Source: JAJKJG01 sp036556825 (GTDB taxonomy: Bacteria > Pseudomonadota > Alphaproteobacteria > Rhizobiales > Beijerinckiaceae). Taken from it: a stretch of 48,844 nt of DNA. Made by a program: the position numbers and the translations under genes. Location of the stretch: contig DATBIR010000016.1 of the NCBI GenBank assembly GCA_036556825.1, positions 1 to 48,844 of the forward strand, given 5' to 3'. Below are positions 8,993-18,315 of this stretch, piece by piece; position 1 is the first letter of the stretch; each line of letters starts with the position of its first letter. Below the pieces are notes generated by a model. That model worked only from the letters and a program-made list of their open reading frames with translations, was not told where the DNA came from and made no database searches.

Positions 8993-10195
8993 TCAATCCC
9001 GTGGTGCGACAGCGATGCCGTCGCGGAGCCGGTCGCTCGGGTGCAGGACGACGCGGTCGCCGTCGCGAAGGCCGGCGATGACGCGCGCGGCACGGCGGTC
9101 CTTCTCTGCAATATCCAACGCCCTGATGCGCGCCACGCCTCCGTCAACAACAAAGACGGCCCAGCGCTCTCCTTGCCGGAACAACGCCCCGAGCGGCACG
9201 AGCAGCAGATCCTCGCCGCGCCAGACAGTGATGCGCGCGACGATGCGGTAGCCGTGTCCCAGCCGTAGCCAGCGCTCCGGCGGATCGGTGAAATCAAGAA
9301 CGGTCTTGACGCGCTGCTCCTCAATGCCGAGGGCCGAGACCTTGGTGAAGCCAGTCGGCTCGACGCGTTTGACGCGCGCGGCGATGGCAACGTCCCCGCC
9401 CCAGCTTTCGATCCGTGCGGGTGCGCCGGGCTCGACCCTCACGGCATCGCGCGAGAGCAGATCGACCACCACCTCAAGGTCCCCGGGGTCTCCGATGTCG
9501 ATGAGCGCGGCGCCGGGCTGCACCACCTGCTCGCTTTCCGCCGCGATGCGCAGAACGCGGCCACTGATAGGCGCGCGCAGTTGCACGCAGCACGTCGTCT
9601 TGGTCGGGGCGCCCTCCCCCGGCTGGATCAACTGGGCCCGTGCGCTCGCCAGCTCGCGGCGGCGCACCTCGAGCGTGGCGAGGGCGCTGGCGACGCCAGC
9701 TTCGGCGGTGGCGACCTCCAGCCGCGCCCGGTCGAGCGTGCGCTCCGCAATCGTTTGCCGTTGCGCCAGCTGATTGGCGCGGCGCAGATCGCCTTGCGCG
9801 AATTCGAGCTGCGACTTCGCCTGCCTGACCTGCGCTTCGGCCAGGTCGACCGCAGCGCTCGCGGCCTCGACCGCCGCCTCGTTGACGCGCTGCATGCGAA
9901 TATCGAGGAAGGCCGGATCGGTCGGCTCGATCACGGCCACGACGGTCTGGTTGGCGACCACCTCGTCGCCGACTTCGCGGGGCGAGCGCAGCAGCTTGCC
10001 GGCCGCGGGCGCCGAAACGGTATAGACTTCACGGATGCGCGTGACGCCTTCGTCCTCAACCGTGACCTCGAGCGGGCCGCGCGACACCGCCGCCAGATCG
10101 ACGAGAACGGGCTGTGGCCACAGCGCCCAGATGATGGCGCCGGCGGCAGCGGCCACCATGGTCATCAGGAAAACTCGTCGCAGGAAGCGCCGCAT
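8993..10195 (-). CDS. HlyD/RND-type efflux periplasmic adaptor
   Basis: A 400-aa membrane fusion protein. An N-terminal anchor (about 8-25) is followed by a lipoyl half (about 60-95, 'YTVSAPAAGKLLRSP'), an Ala/Glu/Arg coiled-coil hairpin (about 100-195), the second lipoyl half ('LRAPISGRVLRIAAES') and a barrel with a membrane-proximal domain. It starts at 10195, seven bases after the permease stop, and is the last gene of the operon small membrane protein-ATPase-permease-adaptor. It is convergent with the P-type ATPase. It should connect the 787-aa permease to the periplasm or an outer-membrane channel. Two adjacent Cys (in 'TKTTCCVQL') just before the second lipoyl half are unusual. Confidence 0.9.
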   Translation of the reverse strand: MRRFLRRVFLMTMVAAAAGAIIWALWPQPVLVDLAAVSRGPLEVTVEDEGVTRIREVYTVSAPAAGKLLRSPREVGDEVVANQTVVAVIEPTDPAFLDIRMQRVNEAAVEAASAAVDLAEAQVRQAKSQLEFAQGDLRRANQLAQRQTIAERTLDRARLEVATAEAGVASALATLEVRRRELASARAQLIQPGEGAPTKTTCCVQLRAPISGRVLRIAAESEQVVQPGAALIDIGDPGDLEVVVDLLSRDAVRVEPGAPARIESWGGDVAIAARVKRVEPTGFTKVSALGIEEQRVKTVLDFTDPPERWLRLGHGYRIVARITVWRGEDLLLVPLGALFRQGERWAVFVVDGGVARIRALDIAEKDRRAARVIAGLRDGDRVVLHPSDRLRDGIAVAPRD

Positions 10196-10201
10196 GTCCG
10201 G

Positions 10202-12565
10202 CTACTCCCTCGTCTTCAACACTTCGACGAGATCCAGGCGGTCGATGCGGCGCCTGACGACAAAGCCCGACAAGACGGCCGCGCCGATCACCACCAGACT
10301 GGCCGTCGCAAAAACGTAGGGCTCGACAATCAGCGGCACGCGATAGAGCTCGCTTTCGAAGCCCCTCGCCACCGCATAGGCAAAGCCGTAGCCGAGGAAC
10401 CAGCCGAGCGGTTGCGCAACAACCGTCAGGATCGCCAGCTCCGTCAGCAACAGGCCCGAGACCTCGGCCCGCGTGAAGCCGAGGACGCGCAGGCTGGCCA
10501 TCTCCCGGCCCTGCTCCGACAGGGAAATCCGCGCGAAATTGAAAACCACGCCAAAGGCGATGATCACGGCGAGGGTCACATAGACGCTGATCATCCAGAG
10601 GATATTTCGTGCCATCGTATCGCGGAACTGCTGCAGGGACATGCGCTGGAGCGCGACAAAATTTGCGATGGGCGTGCTCTTCAGCGCTTTGAACAGGTTG
10701 TCCCGGTGCAACTCGTCGAAGGCGATATGCGTGCCGCTGATCATCGCCCCCTCGCGAAGCAAGGCGTTCGCCGCCTCCAGATCCATATAGGCCGTGAGTC
10801 CAAGAAAGCCCTGAATCACGGCCGTAACCGGGACCTCGATCTTGCGCCGGTCGCGCTCCAGAAGCTCGATCTCGACGAGGTCGCCGGTGCGCACCTGGAG
10901 AATGCGCGCCAGCATGTCCGAGAGGGCAACTCCGGCTTCCGGCACCCTTACCGGGGCGAATCCCTGGCCCAGCACCCGGCTCAGATCCGTATCGGCAGGC
11001 TTGCCGGTTATGGCGACCCGTCGCTCCACATGTCGGTGGCGGATCTTGACAGGCACGGTCCGAAACGGCTCAGCCTGAAGCACGCCAGGAAGGCGGGCAA
11101 CCTCATACAGCGCCGATACGGGACGTTCCCTCACGAAACTGACCGTCGCGTGCTGCCGGTCGGCACGGTGAAACGTGACGTCGATCATGAACTCGGTCGA
11201 CCCGAAAGCCCACAGAGATCCTACCAGAATCGCTCCTGACAGCGCGATGCCGAGCATGCTCGTCACCGTGCGCAGCGGCCAGCGCACGAGGTGACGAAGC
11301 ACCATCGTGACGGTTTGCGGGATCTTGACCAGCTCATACAGGGCATCGGCGAGAAACCGCCGGTAGCGCGGGGGCGCCGGCGGCGCCATCGCCACGGCAG
11401 GAGGCAGACGCACGATATCGCGCACGCCCTTGAGCGCGCCGACAGCTGCTGCGGCCCCGGTCACCCCGCATGCGATCAGATAAACCGACGGATCCTTGCG
11501 GAAGATCAGAAAGGGAAAGTGAAAGAAGTCGCCGTAAAGGACCGTGAGCCCAACACCGAGCAGGGTGCCGGCGATAACGCCGATGATCACGCCACTCAGG
11601 GCGATCGCCGCCATGAACTGCAGGTAGTGCGCGGCGACTGCGATGCGGCTGTAGCCGAGCGCTTTCAGCAGGCCGATCTGCTCGCGCTCGAGCGTGATCA
11701 GCCGGGCAAGGGTCATGTTGACGAGAAACGCGGCGACGAGAAGGAAAATGGGCGGCAGGATGCGGCTCATGGCTTCGAGCTGCTTCAGCTCGGCGTCGAG
11801 AAACGCGTGCGACGTCTGATCCTTGCGGCCATAGGCGCCGAGCCCGCCATAGGGCGTGAGAAGCGCATCGAGGCGCTCGGCGACGTCCCGCTCCGAGGCT
11901 TCGTGCAGCAGCTTGAGCTGGACGTTGGAGAACGCGCCAACGAGATCGTAGGCGCCCGCCAAGGTCTTTTCGGACATCCACACGATGCCGAAGCGGCGGT
12001 TGTCCGGGATGATGTCCGATGGCCCGATGGCATAGATGAATTCCGGCGACAGCGCGGTGCCGACGATGCGGATGTGGCGCTTGCGCCCGTTGAGCAGCGC
12101 CTCGAAGCTCGAGCCGAGCTCGTAATTGTGCGCCTTGGCGAACGGCTCGCTGACGACCGCCTCGTGCTCGTCGGCCGGCACCGGCAGCCGGCCGCTGCGC
12201 AGGTGCAAGAGGCTGAGCCTCTGCTCCTGGAAATCCGGAATGGAGACGAAGAATGCCGAGGCCGGGCCCGGCACGCCCGGCAGATCGACGAGCGCCAGCT
12301 TGCTGATCCGCGCTTCGACCACGGCCACGCCTGGGATGCGGGCAATATCGTCGACGAGGCTCTTGGGGGCGCGCGTCAGGTTGGCAAACACATCTCCGAA
12401 GCGATTGCGCTCGTAATAGGCAGCCCGGGTCTCGGCGAGCGAACCATGCGCGCCGATGCCGAGGACCAGCGTTGCCACCCCAGCCGCCATGACCAGCGCG
12501 ATGGCGAGGGACTGCGCCCAAAGCCGCCGCAGGTCGCGCAGGACCTTGCGATGAAGAGCCCTCAT
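10202..12565 (-). CDS. ABC transporter permease with two FtsX domains (787 aa)
   Basis: A large permease with a duplicated FtsX architecture: an N-terminal membrane helix (about 15-37), a periplasmic domain (about 40-260), a first block of three helices (about 265-385), a second helix (about 430-455), a second periplasmic region and a C-terminal three-helix block (about 660-780). The cytoplasmic turns 'LEREQIGLLKALGYS' and 'SEQGREMASLRVLGFT' are the two FtsX ATPase-contact motifs. One chain thus supplies both membrane halves, as in YbbP-type permeases. It starts at 12565, seven bases after the ATPase stop, and is followed after 6 bp by the adaptor gene. The substrate may be a lipid, peptide or drug; this is not decidable. 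Confidence 0.92.
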   Translation of the reverse strand: MRALHRKVLRDLRRLWAQSLAIALVMAAGVATLVLGIGAHGSLAETRAAYYERNRFGDVFANLTRAPKSLVDDIARIPGVAVVEARISKLALVDLPGVPGPASAFFVSIPDFQEQRLSLLHLRSGRLPVPADEHEAVVSEPFAKAHNYELGSSFEALLNGRKRHIRIVGTALSPEFIYAIGPSDIIPDNRRFGIVWMSEKTLAGAYDLVGAFSNVQLKLLHEASERDVAERLDALLTPYGGLGAYGRKDQTSHAFLDAELKQLEAMSRILPPIFLLVAAFLVNMTLARLITLEREQIGLLKALGYSRIAVAAHYLQFMAAIALSGVIIGVIAGTLLGVGLTVLYGDFFHFPFLIFRKDPSVYLIACGVTGAAAAVGALKGVRDIVRLPPAVAMAPPAPPRYRRFLADALYELVKIPQTVTMVLRHLVRWPLRTVTSMLGIALSGAILVGSLWAFGSTEFMIDVTFHRADRQHATVSFVRERPVSALYEVARLPGVLQAEPFRTVPVKIRHRHVERRVAITGKPADTDLSRVLGQGFAPVRVPEAGVALSDMLARILQVRTGDLVEIELLERDRRKIEVPVTAVIQGFLGLTAYMDLEAANALLREGAMISGTHIAFDELHRDNLFKALKSTPIANFVALQRMSLQQFRDTMARNILWMISVYVTLAVIIAFGVVFNFARISLSEQGREMASLRVLGFTRAEVSGLLLTELAILTVVAQPLGWFLGYGFAYAVARGFESELYRVPLIVEPYVFATASLVVIGAAVLSGFVVRRRIDRLDLVEVLKTRE

Positions 12566-12572
12566 CTGGCCG

Positions 12573-13280
<708 letters not shown>

Positions 13281-13339
13281 AAGGCGATCCTCCTGCGAGT
13301 CTTGGCAGCTTGCCTCCCGCCGACCACGTCGCGCCGAAA

Positions 13340-13609
13340 TCAGGCGATCGGGCTCGATGCCGGCGTGACGCCCGCATCGGACCATTCCCGTGGCCAGGGG
13401 ACCGTTGCAAGGACCCACAGGCCGACAAGGTTGGCCAGCGGGAGCAGCGCGACCACCGACCACAAAGGCGAGAATCCCAGCCGCTGGAGGATGCGACCGA
13501 TTGGATAAAGCACCAGGGCCGCGAAGGCCGCGAAAAAAAGAATATGCCCGAATCCCCAGAATCCGGTCATCATCCAGGACCCGCCCATCATGTCATAGCC
13601 GTACATCAT
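13340..13609 (-). CDS. small Met-rich membrane protein (89 aa)
   Basis: An 89-aa protein with a Met/Tyr/Trp-rich N-terminus (six Met in the first 14 residues, 'MMYGYDMMGGSWMM'), then two predicted membrane helices (about 18-40 and 48-70). AGGAGA lies eight bases before the tandem ATGs at 13609/13606. It is first in the operon with the ATPase, permease and adaptor, and an FNR/FixK-type box (13695-13708) lies 86 bp upstream. The Met cluster could bind Cu+ or another soft metal; that is inference. No named family was recognised with certainty. Confidence 0.75.
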   Translation of the reverse strand: MMYGYDMMGGSWMMTGFWGFGHILFFAAFAALVLYPIGRILQRLGFSPLWSVVALLPLANLVGLWVLATVPWPREWSDAGVTPASSPIA

Positions 13610-13943
13610 GGCTCACTCTCCTGCGGGGCGCCGGTAAAGAGTTAGCCGGTCGCCGCCCTCGATGGCGAGTCTGCCGGGTCCGCGAGCGGGCGCATTGCGC
13701 TCGATCAAGTGAGCCGGCCGGGCCTATGCCGCTCCCGAAAAATGCACCACCGGGCGCGGACGCCGACATTGCGCGAGGTGCACATCAGCGGAGGCGCTTG
13801 ACGGCGATGCGCCCGTTCGACATGGCGGCTGCCGCTAAAAGGGCTCGCCGAGGGCAACAGGTCGTCTGCACCCACAGGGCCGCATCAAGGACGACCTTGC
13901 GATCGCGGTGCGGCAAACACCCGCGGTCTAGGATCGGCTGCTT
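13610..13943. other. 334-bp intergenic region with regulatory site
   Basis: Between the PRPP synthetase stop and the small membrane protein start. The half near 13609 holds the FNR/FixK-type box. The rest (about 13,710-13,943) has short open frames in several directions without convincing starts or family matches; I see no gene there. Confidence 0.6.
13695..13708 (-). promoter_or_regulatory. FNR/FixK-type box upstream of membrane protein-ABC operon
   Basis: TTGCGCTCGATCAA fits TTG(A/C)-N6-(T/G)CAA with a perfect ATCAA right half, 86-99 bp upstream of the 89-aa gene. It differs by only one base from the site at 5543 and by one from that at 7023. Confidence 0.58.
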
Positions 13944-14858
13944 TCACTTGGGCTCTCCCGTCGCACGCGGCCGGCCAAGCAGGTCGGCCGTCGCGGTGGC
14001 GAGCGGTCCGGACAAATCAATCCGATTGCTCGGATGCGGCACCGTGTTCGTCGACACGATGCCGCCCGCGATCTCGCGGAGCGTCGCATAGGCGTCGGAC
14101 GAAAGCAGCGCGTGAACCGTGATGCAGGTCGGGCGTGGAAAGCCTTGCGTCCTCAGCTGCCGTGCCGTTTCCAGCATCGTTCGCCCCGACGAGACGATGT
14201 CGTCGACCAGTATCGGCGTGCGGTCGCAGAGTTCGTGGAGGTCCGGAACGGCGATCTCGACATCTCGGTCGCCATGGCGCTTCTTGCTCAGCACGCGCCA
14301 GGGCGCCTTGGCACGCGCCGCCACCTCGCTCACCCACTGCTCGCTTTCGATGTCGGGGCCGATGATCAGCGGCGCCTGTTCGTTGGCGGCGATCCAGTCT
14401 GCGATCAGCGGAGCGGACTGAACGACCTTGGTCGGGATGGCATAGATCTCGTCCAGGGTGTTGTGGCGGTGCAGATGCGGATCGACGGTCACGAGTGCGT
14501 CGAAAGACGAGGACAGAAGGCTCGCAAAGATGGTTGCCGAGACGGCTTCGCCGTTGTGGAATCGTTTGTCCTGCCGCATGTAGGCGAGATACGGAGCGAC
14601 CAGCGCGACGCGAGCCGCGCCGAGCTGCCGGGCGGTGATGGCCGCGAAGACGAGCGGCAGGAATTTCGGGTCGGGCCGATCGAGGCTGCATACGAGCGCG
14701 ACATCGCGCCCGCGCGGATCGCTGCGCAGACGCAGATATGTCTCCCCGTCGGGAAACTTGCGCGTCTCGAGCTCGCCGAGCTGCCCGTCGATGCCGCGCG
14801 CAATGCGGCCAGCGAGGTCTTCGTTGCCAGGCAGGGCGATGACCAGCGCCCGGCTCAT
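13944..14858 (-). CDS. ribose-phosphate pyrophosphokinase (PRPP synthetase) family, divergent
   Basis: A 304-aa cytoplasmic enzyme with the PRPP synthetase fold. Family marks: FPDGE (35-39), RQDKRF (95-100), DPHLHRH (126-132, the metal/ATP site, closer to archaeal class III enzymes than to the bacterial DLHA form), and the PRPP loop VDDIVSSGRT (218-227), where the usual DTGGT is changed to SSGRT. Canonical enzymes make PRPP from ribose 5-phosphate and ATP. The start ATG at 14858 overlaps the phosphorylase stop by 4 bp, so the two are translationally coupled. The sequence is shorter and more divergent than a housekeeping Prs (about 315 aa), so this is probably a specialised second copy. Its exact substrate is inferred only. 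Confidence 0.85.
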   Translation of the reverse strand: MSRALVIALPGNEDLAGRIARGIDGQLGELETRKFPDGETYLRLRSDPRGRDVALVCSLDRPDPKFLPLVFAAITARQLGAARVALVAPYLAYMRQDKRFHNGEAVSATIFASLLSSSFDALVTVDPHLHRHNTLDEIYAIPTKVVQSAPLIADWIAANEQAPLIIGPDIESEQWVSEVAARAKAPWRVLSKKRHGDRDVEIAVPDLHELCDRTPILVDDIVSSGRTMLETARQLRTQGFPRPTCITVHALLSSDAYATLREIAGGIVSTNTVPHPSNRIDLSGPLATATADLLGRPRATGEPK

Positions 14859-16399
14859 CGCGGCTCGATCCCGACGATGTCTTCGGTCGACGCGGCGTAG
14901 TCGAGGGCGTAGTTGAGCTCGGCCGGCGTCTCGGCATGCAGGGTGCAGACGGGTTGCCCGGCTTCCACGGTATCGCCCACACGCACATGCATCTCCACGC
15001 CGGCAGCCTTGGCTTCGGGGGCGCCGGCCAGCTTCGCCAGCCGCGCGATCTTGCGGTTGTCGATCGACGTCACGCATCCTGATGCGGGCGCCGGCAAGGG
15101 AAGCCGCTGACGGGACTCCGGGGGTCTCCTCATGCCGCCCTGGGCCGCGCAGATGCGCTGGAACTTGTCCCAGGCGCGACCGTCGCGAAGCGTTGCCGCG
15201 GCGAGAGCCGTGCCGTACCCCTCCGCCGCCTTGCCGCCGAGCTCGAGCAGCGTGCCGGCCAGCTTGCACGCATGCGCCTGCAGGTCGCGGGGCGCATGTG
15301 GCGCCTGCTGCAGCACCGCCAGCACGTCGCGCGCTTCGAGCGCCGGGCCGATGCCGCGCCCGACGGGCTGCGTGCCGTCGGCGAGGACAACGGCCGTTTC
15401 GAGCCCGAACACCTGCGCCACGCCGGAGAGAGCGTCGGCCAACGCCCGTGCCGCTTCGATCGTGCGAACCTTGGCGGTGGGGCCGACGGGCATGTCGATC
15501 ACCAGGCGCGTCGAGCCTGCCGCGATCTTCTTCGACAGGACGGACGCCACGAGCTGCCCTTCGCTGTCCAGGTCGAGAGCGCGCTCGACCCGGATGAGGA
15601 TGTCGTCAGCCGGGCTCAGCCGCACGGCGCCGCCCCACACCACGCATCCGCCCTCCCGCTCGACCACGCGCCGGATGGCCGGGAGATCGAGATCGACGGG
15701 GGCCAGCGTTTCCATGGTGTCGGCGGTCCCGGCGGGGGAGGTGATCGCCCGCGACGAGGTCTTGGGTATGGTGAGCCCGTGCGCCGCAACGATCGCGACC
15801 ACGATCGGCGTGGTGCGGTTGCCGGGCAGCCCCCCGACCGAGTGCTTGTCGAGGATCGGTCCGTTCGCCCAGGCGAGCCGGTCGCCGACATCCACCATGG
15901 CGCGCGTGAGGGCCACCGTCTCATCGCGGTCGAGCGGAACGGCCGCGCAAGCCGTGATGAAGGATGAGAGGTGGACGTCGGAATACTGCCCTTTGACGAC
16001 GTCCGACATGATCGCGTGCAGGGCGGAGCCGTTCAGCCGATTCCCGTAAATGCGTGCGCGCACGCTGCTGAGGGACAACACCTGGTCAGGGTGGCGCACG
16101 AGCAGCGGATCGCCCTCGGCGACCCCGAGACGCTCCCAGGCAGCGTCGGACAGGCCCGCCTCGTCCGGGCCGACGAGGTGGTCGGTGACCTGGTAAAGCG
16201 TGGCGATGGTTTCACGTCCGCCTGCGCTCAGGAGCACGCGCGAATGCGGCGTGAGGCCTTCGGAGCGGCACACATGACAGTCGCTGCGCATGAAGACCAC
16301 GGCCTGGTCGTGCGTGTGCACGCCGAGGCGGCGCGCCCGAAGAGCGCTTCGATGGACGTCGGCGCCGGCGACGAGCGGCGAACGCGGGTCGGGGCTCAT
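14855..16399 (-). CDS. AMP phosphorylase / putative thymidine phosphorylase (DeoA-like)
   Basis: A 514-aa enzyme of the pyrimidine-nucleoside/AMP phosphorylase family with an extra N-terminal domain of about 90 residues, the layout of the archaeal AMP phosphorylases. The phosphate/nucleoside site 'KHSVGGLPGN' followed by 'TIPKTSSRAITSPAGTADTME' (split here, about residues 255-310) is well kept. A biotin/lipoyl-like C-terminal domain ('GDTVEAGQPVCTLHAETPAE') closes the chain. AMP phosphorylase releases adenine and ribose 1,5-bisphosphate from AMP and phosphate; thymidine phosphorylase makes deoxyribose 1-phosphate. Both junctions (with the nuclease upstream and the PRPP synthetase downstream) are 4-bp ATGA overlaps. 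The start is ATG 16399; the ribosome binding site is weak, as expected for a coupled gene. Confidence 0.88.
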   Translation of the reverse strand: MSPDPRSPLVAGADVHRSALRARRLGVHTHDQAVVFMRSDCHVCRSEGLTPHSRVLLSAGGRETIATLYQVTDHLVGPDEAGLSDAAWERLGVAEGDPLLVRHPDQVLSLSSVRARIYGNRLNGSALHAIMSDVVKGQYSDVHLSSFITACAAVPLDRDETVALTRAMVDVGDRLAWANGPILDKHSVGGLPGNRTTPIVVAIVAAHGLTIPKTSSRAITSPAGTADTMETLAPVDLDLPAIRRVVEREGGCVVWGGAVRLSPADDILIRVERALDLDSEGQLVASVLSKKIAAGSTRLVIDMPVGPTAKVRTIEAARALADALSGVAQVFGLETAVVLADGTQPVGRGIGPALEARDVLAVLQQAPHAPRDLQAHACKLAGTLLELGGKAAEGYGTALAAATLRDGRAWDKFQRICAAQGGMRRPPESRQRLPLPAPASGCVTSIDNRKIARLAKLAGAPEAKAAGVEMHVRVGDTVEAGQPVCTLHAETPAELNYALDYAASTEDIVGIEPR

Positions 16400-17760
16400 G
16401 ATAAAGTTGCCTTGTCGAGATGCTCGGGGACCGTGGCCTGCCACCCGAGTTCGTCCTGGATGCGGCGCCGCAACACGTCCGAGGCAACGGGCTCGCCATG
16501 CGTGACGAAGGTCATGCGCGGAGGGCGACGGAAATTGTGCAGCCACCGCAGGATTTCATCGGCGTCGGCGTGAGCGGACAGCATCGGCAAATTGCGCACC
16601 TCAGCGCGTACTGGCACGTATTCGCCATGGATTTTTACGGTCTCGGCGCCGGCCATCATGGTCGCGCCGCGCGTGCCGGCGGCCTGGAAGCCGGCAAACA
16701 GGATCGTGCTGCGCGGATCCGGCGCATAGCGCTTCAGGTGGTGCAGCACGCGCCCGCCCGTCGCCATGCCGCTCGCCGAGACGATCACCTTGGGCATCGG
16801 GTTCTCGTTGAGGGCCTTGGAGTCCTCCACCTCGCGCACGTAATGCGCGACGCCGCAGGCCGCCTTACACGCGGCCTCGGCCAGCTTCTGGTCATCGATG
16901 TGACGGCACAGGATGTCGCTCGCGTCGAACGCCATCGGGCTGTTCAGGAAGATCGGGATGTTGCCCAGGCGCCCGGCGGCCTTGAGACGTTCAAGGTGAA
17001 ACAGCAGGGTTTGCGCCCGCCCGACCGCGAAAGCCGGGATGATCACGGTGCCGCCGCGGGCGGTCGTGCGCTCGATGATCTCCGCGAGCGCGGTCTGCGC
17101 ATCGCCGCCGTCGTGGCGACGGTCGCCGTAGGTCGATTCCACGAGGAGATAGTCCGCCTCGTCGACGGATGTCGGGTCGACCATCATCGGATCGCCATAC
17201 CTGCCGAGATCGCCGGAAAACACCAGCCTGGTCCCGCCCCACAGGCATTCGACGATGCCGGCGCCGAGGAGATGCCCGGCGCGCCGCAGTCGCACGCGCA
17301 AGCCGTCGATGAGCTCGCGCTCGGACTCGAACGGCATTGGCGACAGGCGCGCCAGTGCGCGCTCGGCGTCCCGTAACGTGTAGAGCGGCAGGGCCGGCTT
17401 GTGCTTCGAGAAGCCGCGCCGGTTGGCGTATTCCGCGTCCTGTTCCTGCAGGTGGGCGCTGTCCGCGAGCAGGATCTCGCAGAGGTCGCGTGTCGCTTCC
17501 GAACAGTGAACCTTGCCCGGATAACCATCGCGCACCAGCCGCGGAAGATAACCGGAATGGTCCAGATGGGCATGCGTCAGGATCGTCGTCGAGATCGTCC
17601 TGGGGTCGGTCGGGAACGGCGCCCAGTTGCGGAGCCGCAATTGTTTCAGGCCCTGGAACAGGCCGCAGTCGACAAGAATGCGTCGGCCGCCGTGCTCCAG
17701 GAGGTAGCGCGACCCCGTGACCGTGCCGGCCGCACCGAGGAACGAGAGTGTGAGCGTCAT
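16396..17760 (-). CDS. beta-CASP metallo-beta-lactamase ribonuclease (YSH1/CPSF73-like)
   Basis: A 454-aa hydrolase. The metal-binding motif HAHLDH is at 63-68; 'GHLLGAG' with His near 160, the 'SGDLGRYGDPMM' Asp, the beta-CASP motif A 'VESTYGDR', the motif B His ('LSAHADADE') and the motif C His ('FVTHGEP') are present, so a full two-zinc nuclease site is expected. It probably acts on RNA in the cytoplasm as an endo- or 5'-exonuclease. The length matches bacterial YSH1-type members. The start at 17760 is clear. It is the first gene of a three-gene coupled operon with the AMP phosphorylase and PRPP synthetase, which points to RNA or nucleotide turnover. Confidence 0.92.
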   Translation of the reverse strand: MTLTLSFLGAAGTVTGSRYLLEHGGRRILVDCGLFQGLKQLRLRNWAPFPTDPRTISTTILTHAHLDHSGYLPRLVRDGYPGKVHCSEATRDLCEILLADSAHLQEQDAEYANRRGFSKHKPALPLYTLRDAERALARLSPMPFESERELIDGLRVRLRRAGHLLGAGIVECLWGGTRLVFSGDLGRYGDPMMVDPTSVDEADYLLVESTYGDRRHDGGDAQTALAEIIERTTARGGTVIIPAFAVGRAQTLLFHLERLKAAGRLGNIPIFLNSPMAFDASDILCRHIDDQKLAEAACKAACGVAHYVREVEDSKALNENPMPKVIVSASGMATGGRVLHHLKRYAPDPRSTILFAGFQAAGTRGATMMAGAETVKIHGEYVPVRAEVRNLPMLSAHADADEILRWLHNFRRPPRMTFVTHGEPVASDVLRRRIQDELGWQATVPEHLDKATLS

Positions 17761-18093
17761 CGCGCCTCTACCGCAAACCGCGTCATTGCGTCCTCGGCAG
17801 TTTCCGTGCCCGGATCATTCTGTCCATACCTGCTTGGAAGCCCTGAGCGGAAGTGCATCATCAGGAACGACGATGGCGGCAGGATTTGATGCGACCAGCG
17901 CGCCCCCGGCGCCAGGCTCCTGGTGGGGCGGACACGCAGCACGCGTGGCATAGGTGCTCAGACGCCTTGCAAAGGGGAAGGTCCTCCTGCACGAACAGCA
18001 ATCGCGTCAACGACTGCGGCGGGGCCGCCGCGGCGCGAACGGGCCGACGCCATCATGCGTGCCGTTTGCGGCGCTGTCATGCGGCGTCATCGC
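17761..18093. other. 333-bp intergenic region
   Basis: Upstream of the nuclease operon. It should contain that operon's promoter. No FNR/FixK-type box of 14 bp was found; only a TTGAT half-site with a poor second half near 17887. One 34-codon frame (17757-17861, minus) ends in an ATGA overlap with the nuclease start but has no ribosome binding site. Confidence 0.5.
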
Positions 18094-18315
18094 TCATGCC
18101 TGCTCTATGCGGCTTTGCGGGTCCTGCAGGCTCGCGCGGAGGGCGTCGACCAGAGCGACGATCTCTTCGCGGACACGCTCCGCCGTCGGCTGACCGGCGT
18201 ATCTGTCTTCGACGAGATCCAAATCCAGGCGTGCGCGGCGGCCGCCATAAGCGATGTCGAGCACCGCCCTGCCGTCCTGGAAGCTGGTCAACACGAGGCG
18301 AGCGCTGGAAGACAT
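18094..18315 (-). CDS. hypothetical protein (73 aa)
   Basis: A 73-aa protein beginning MSSSARLVLTSF. ATG 18315 has CGGAGG six bases upstream. The first half is strand-rich ('VLDIAYGGRRARLDLDLVED'), the second a charged amphipathic helix ('AERVREEIVALVDALRASL'). No signal peptide or membrane helix, and no known domain recognised. It lies in tandem upstream of the nuclease operon, 333 bp away. The function is unknown; it is considered real because of the ribosome binding site and regular codon use. Confidence 0.6.
   Translation of the reverse strand: MSSSARLVLTSFQDGRAVLDIAYGGRRARLDLDLVEDRYAGQPTAERVREEIVALVDALRASLQDPQSRIEQA

Noticed and set aside
17757..17861. 34-codon frame ending in an ATGA overlap with the nuclease start
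   Set aside because: The overlap resembles the other operon junctions, but there is no ribosome binding site and no protein-like pattern.
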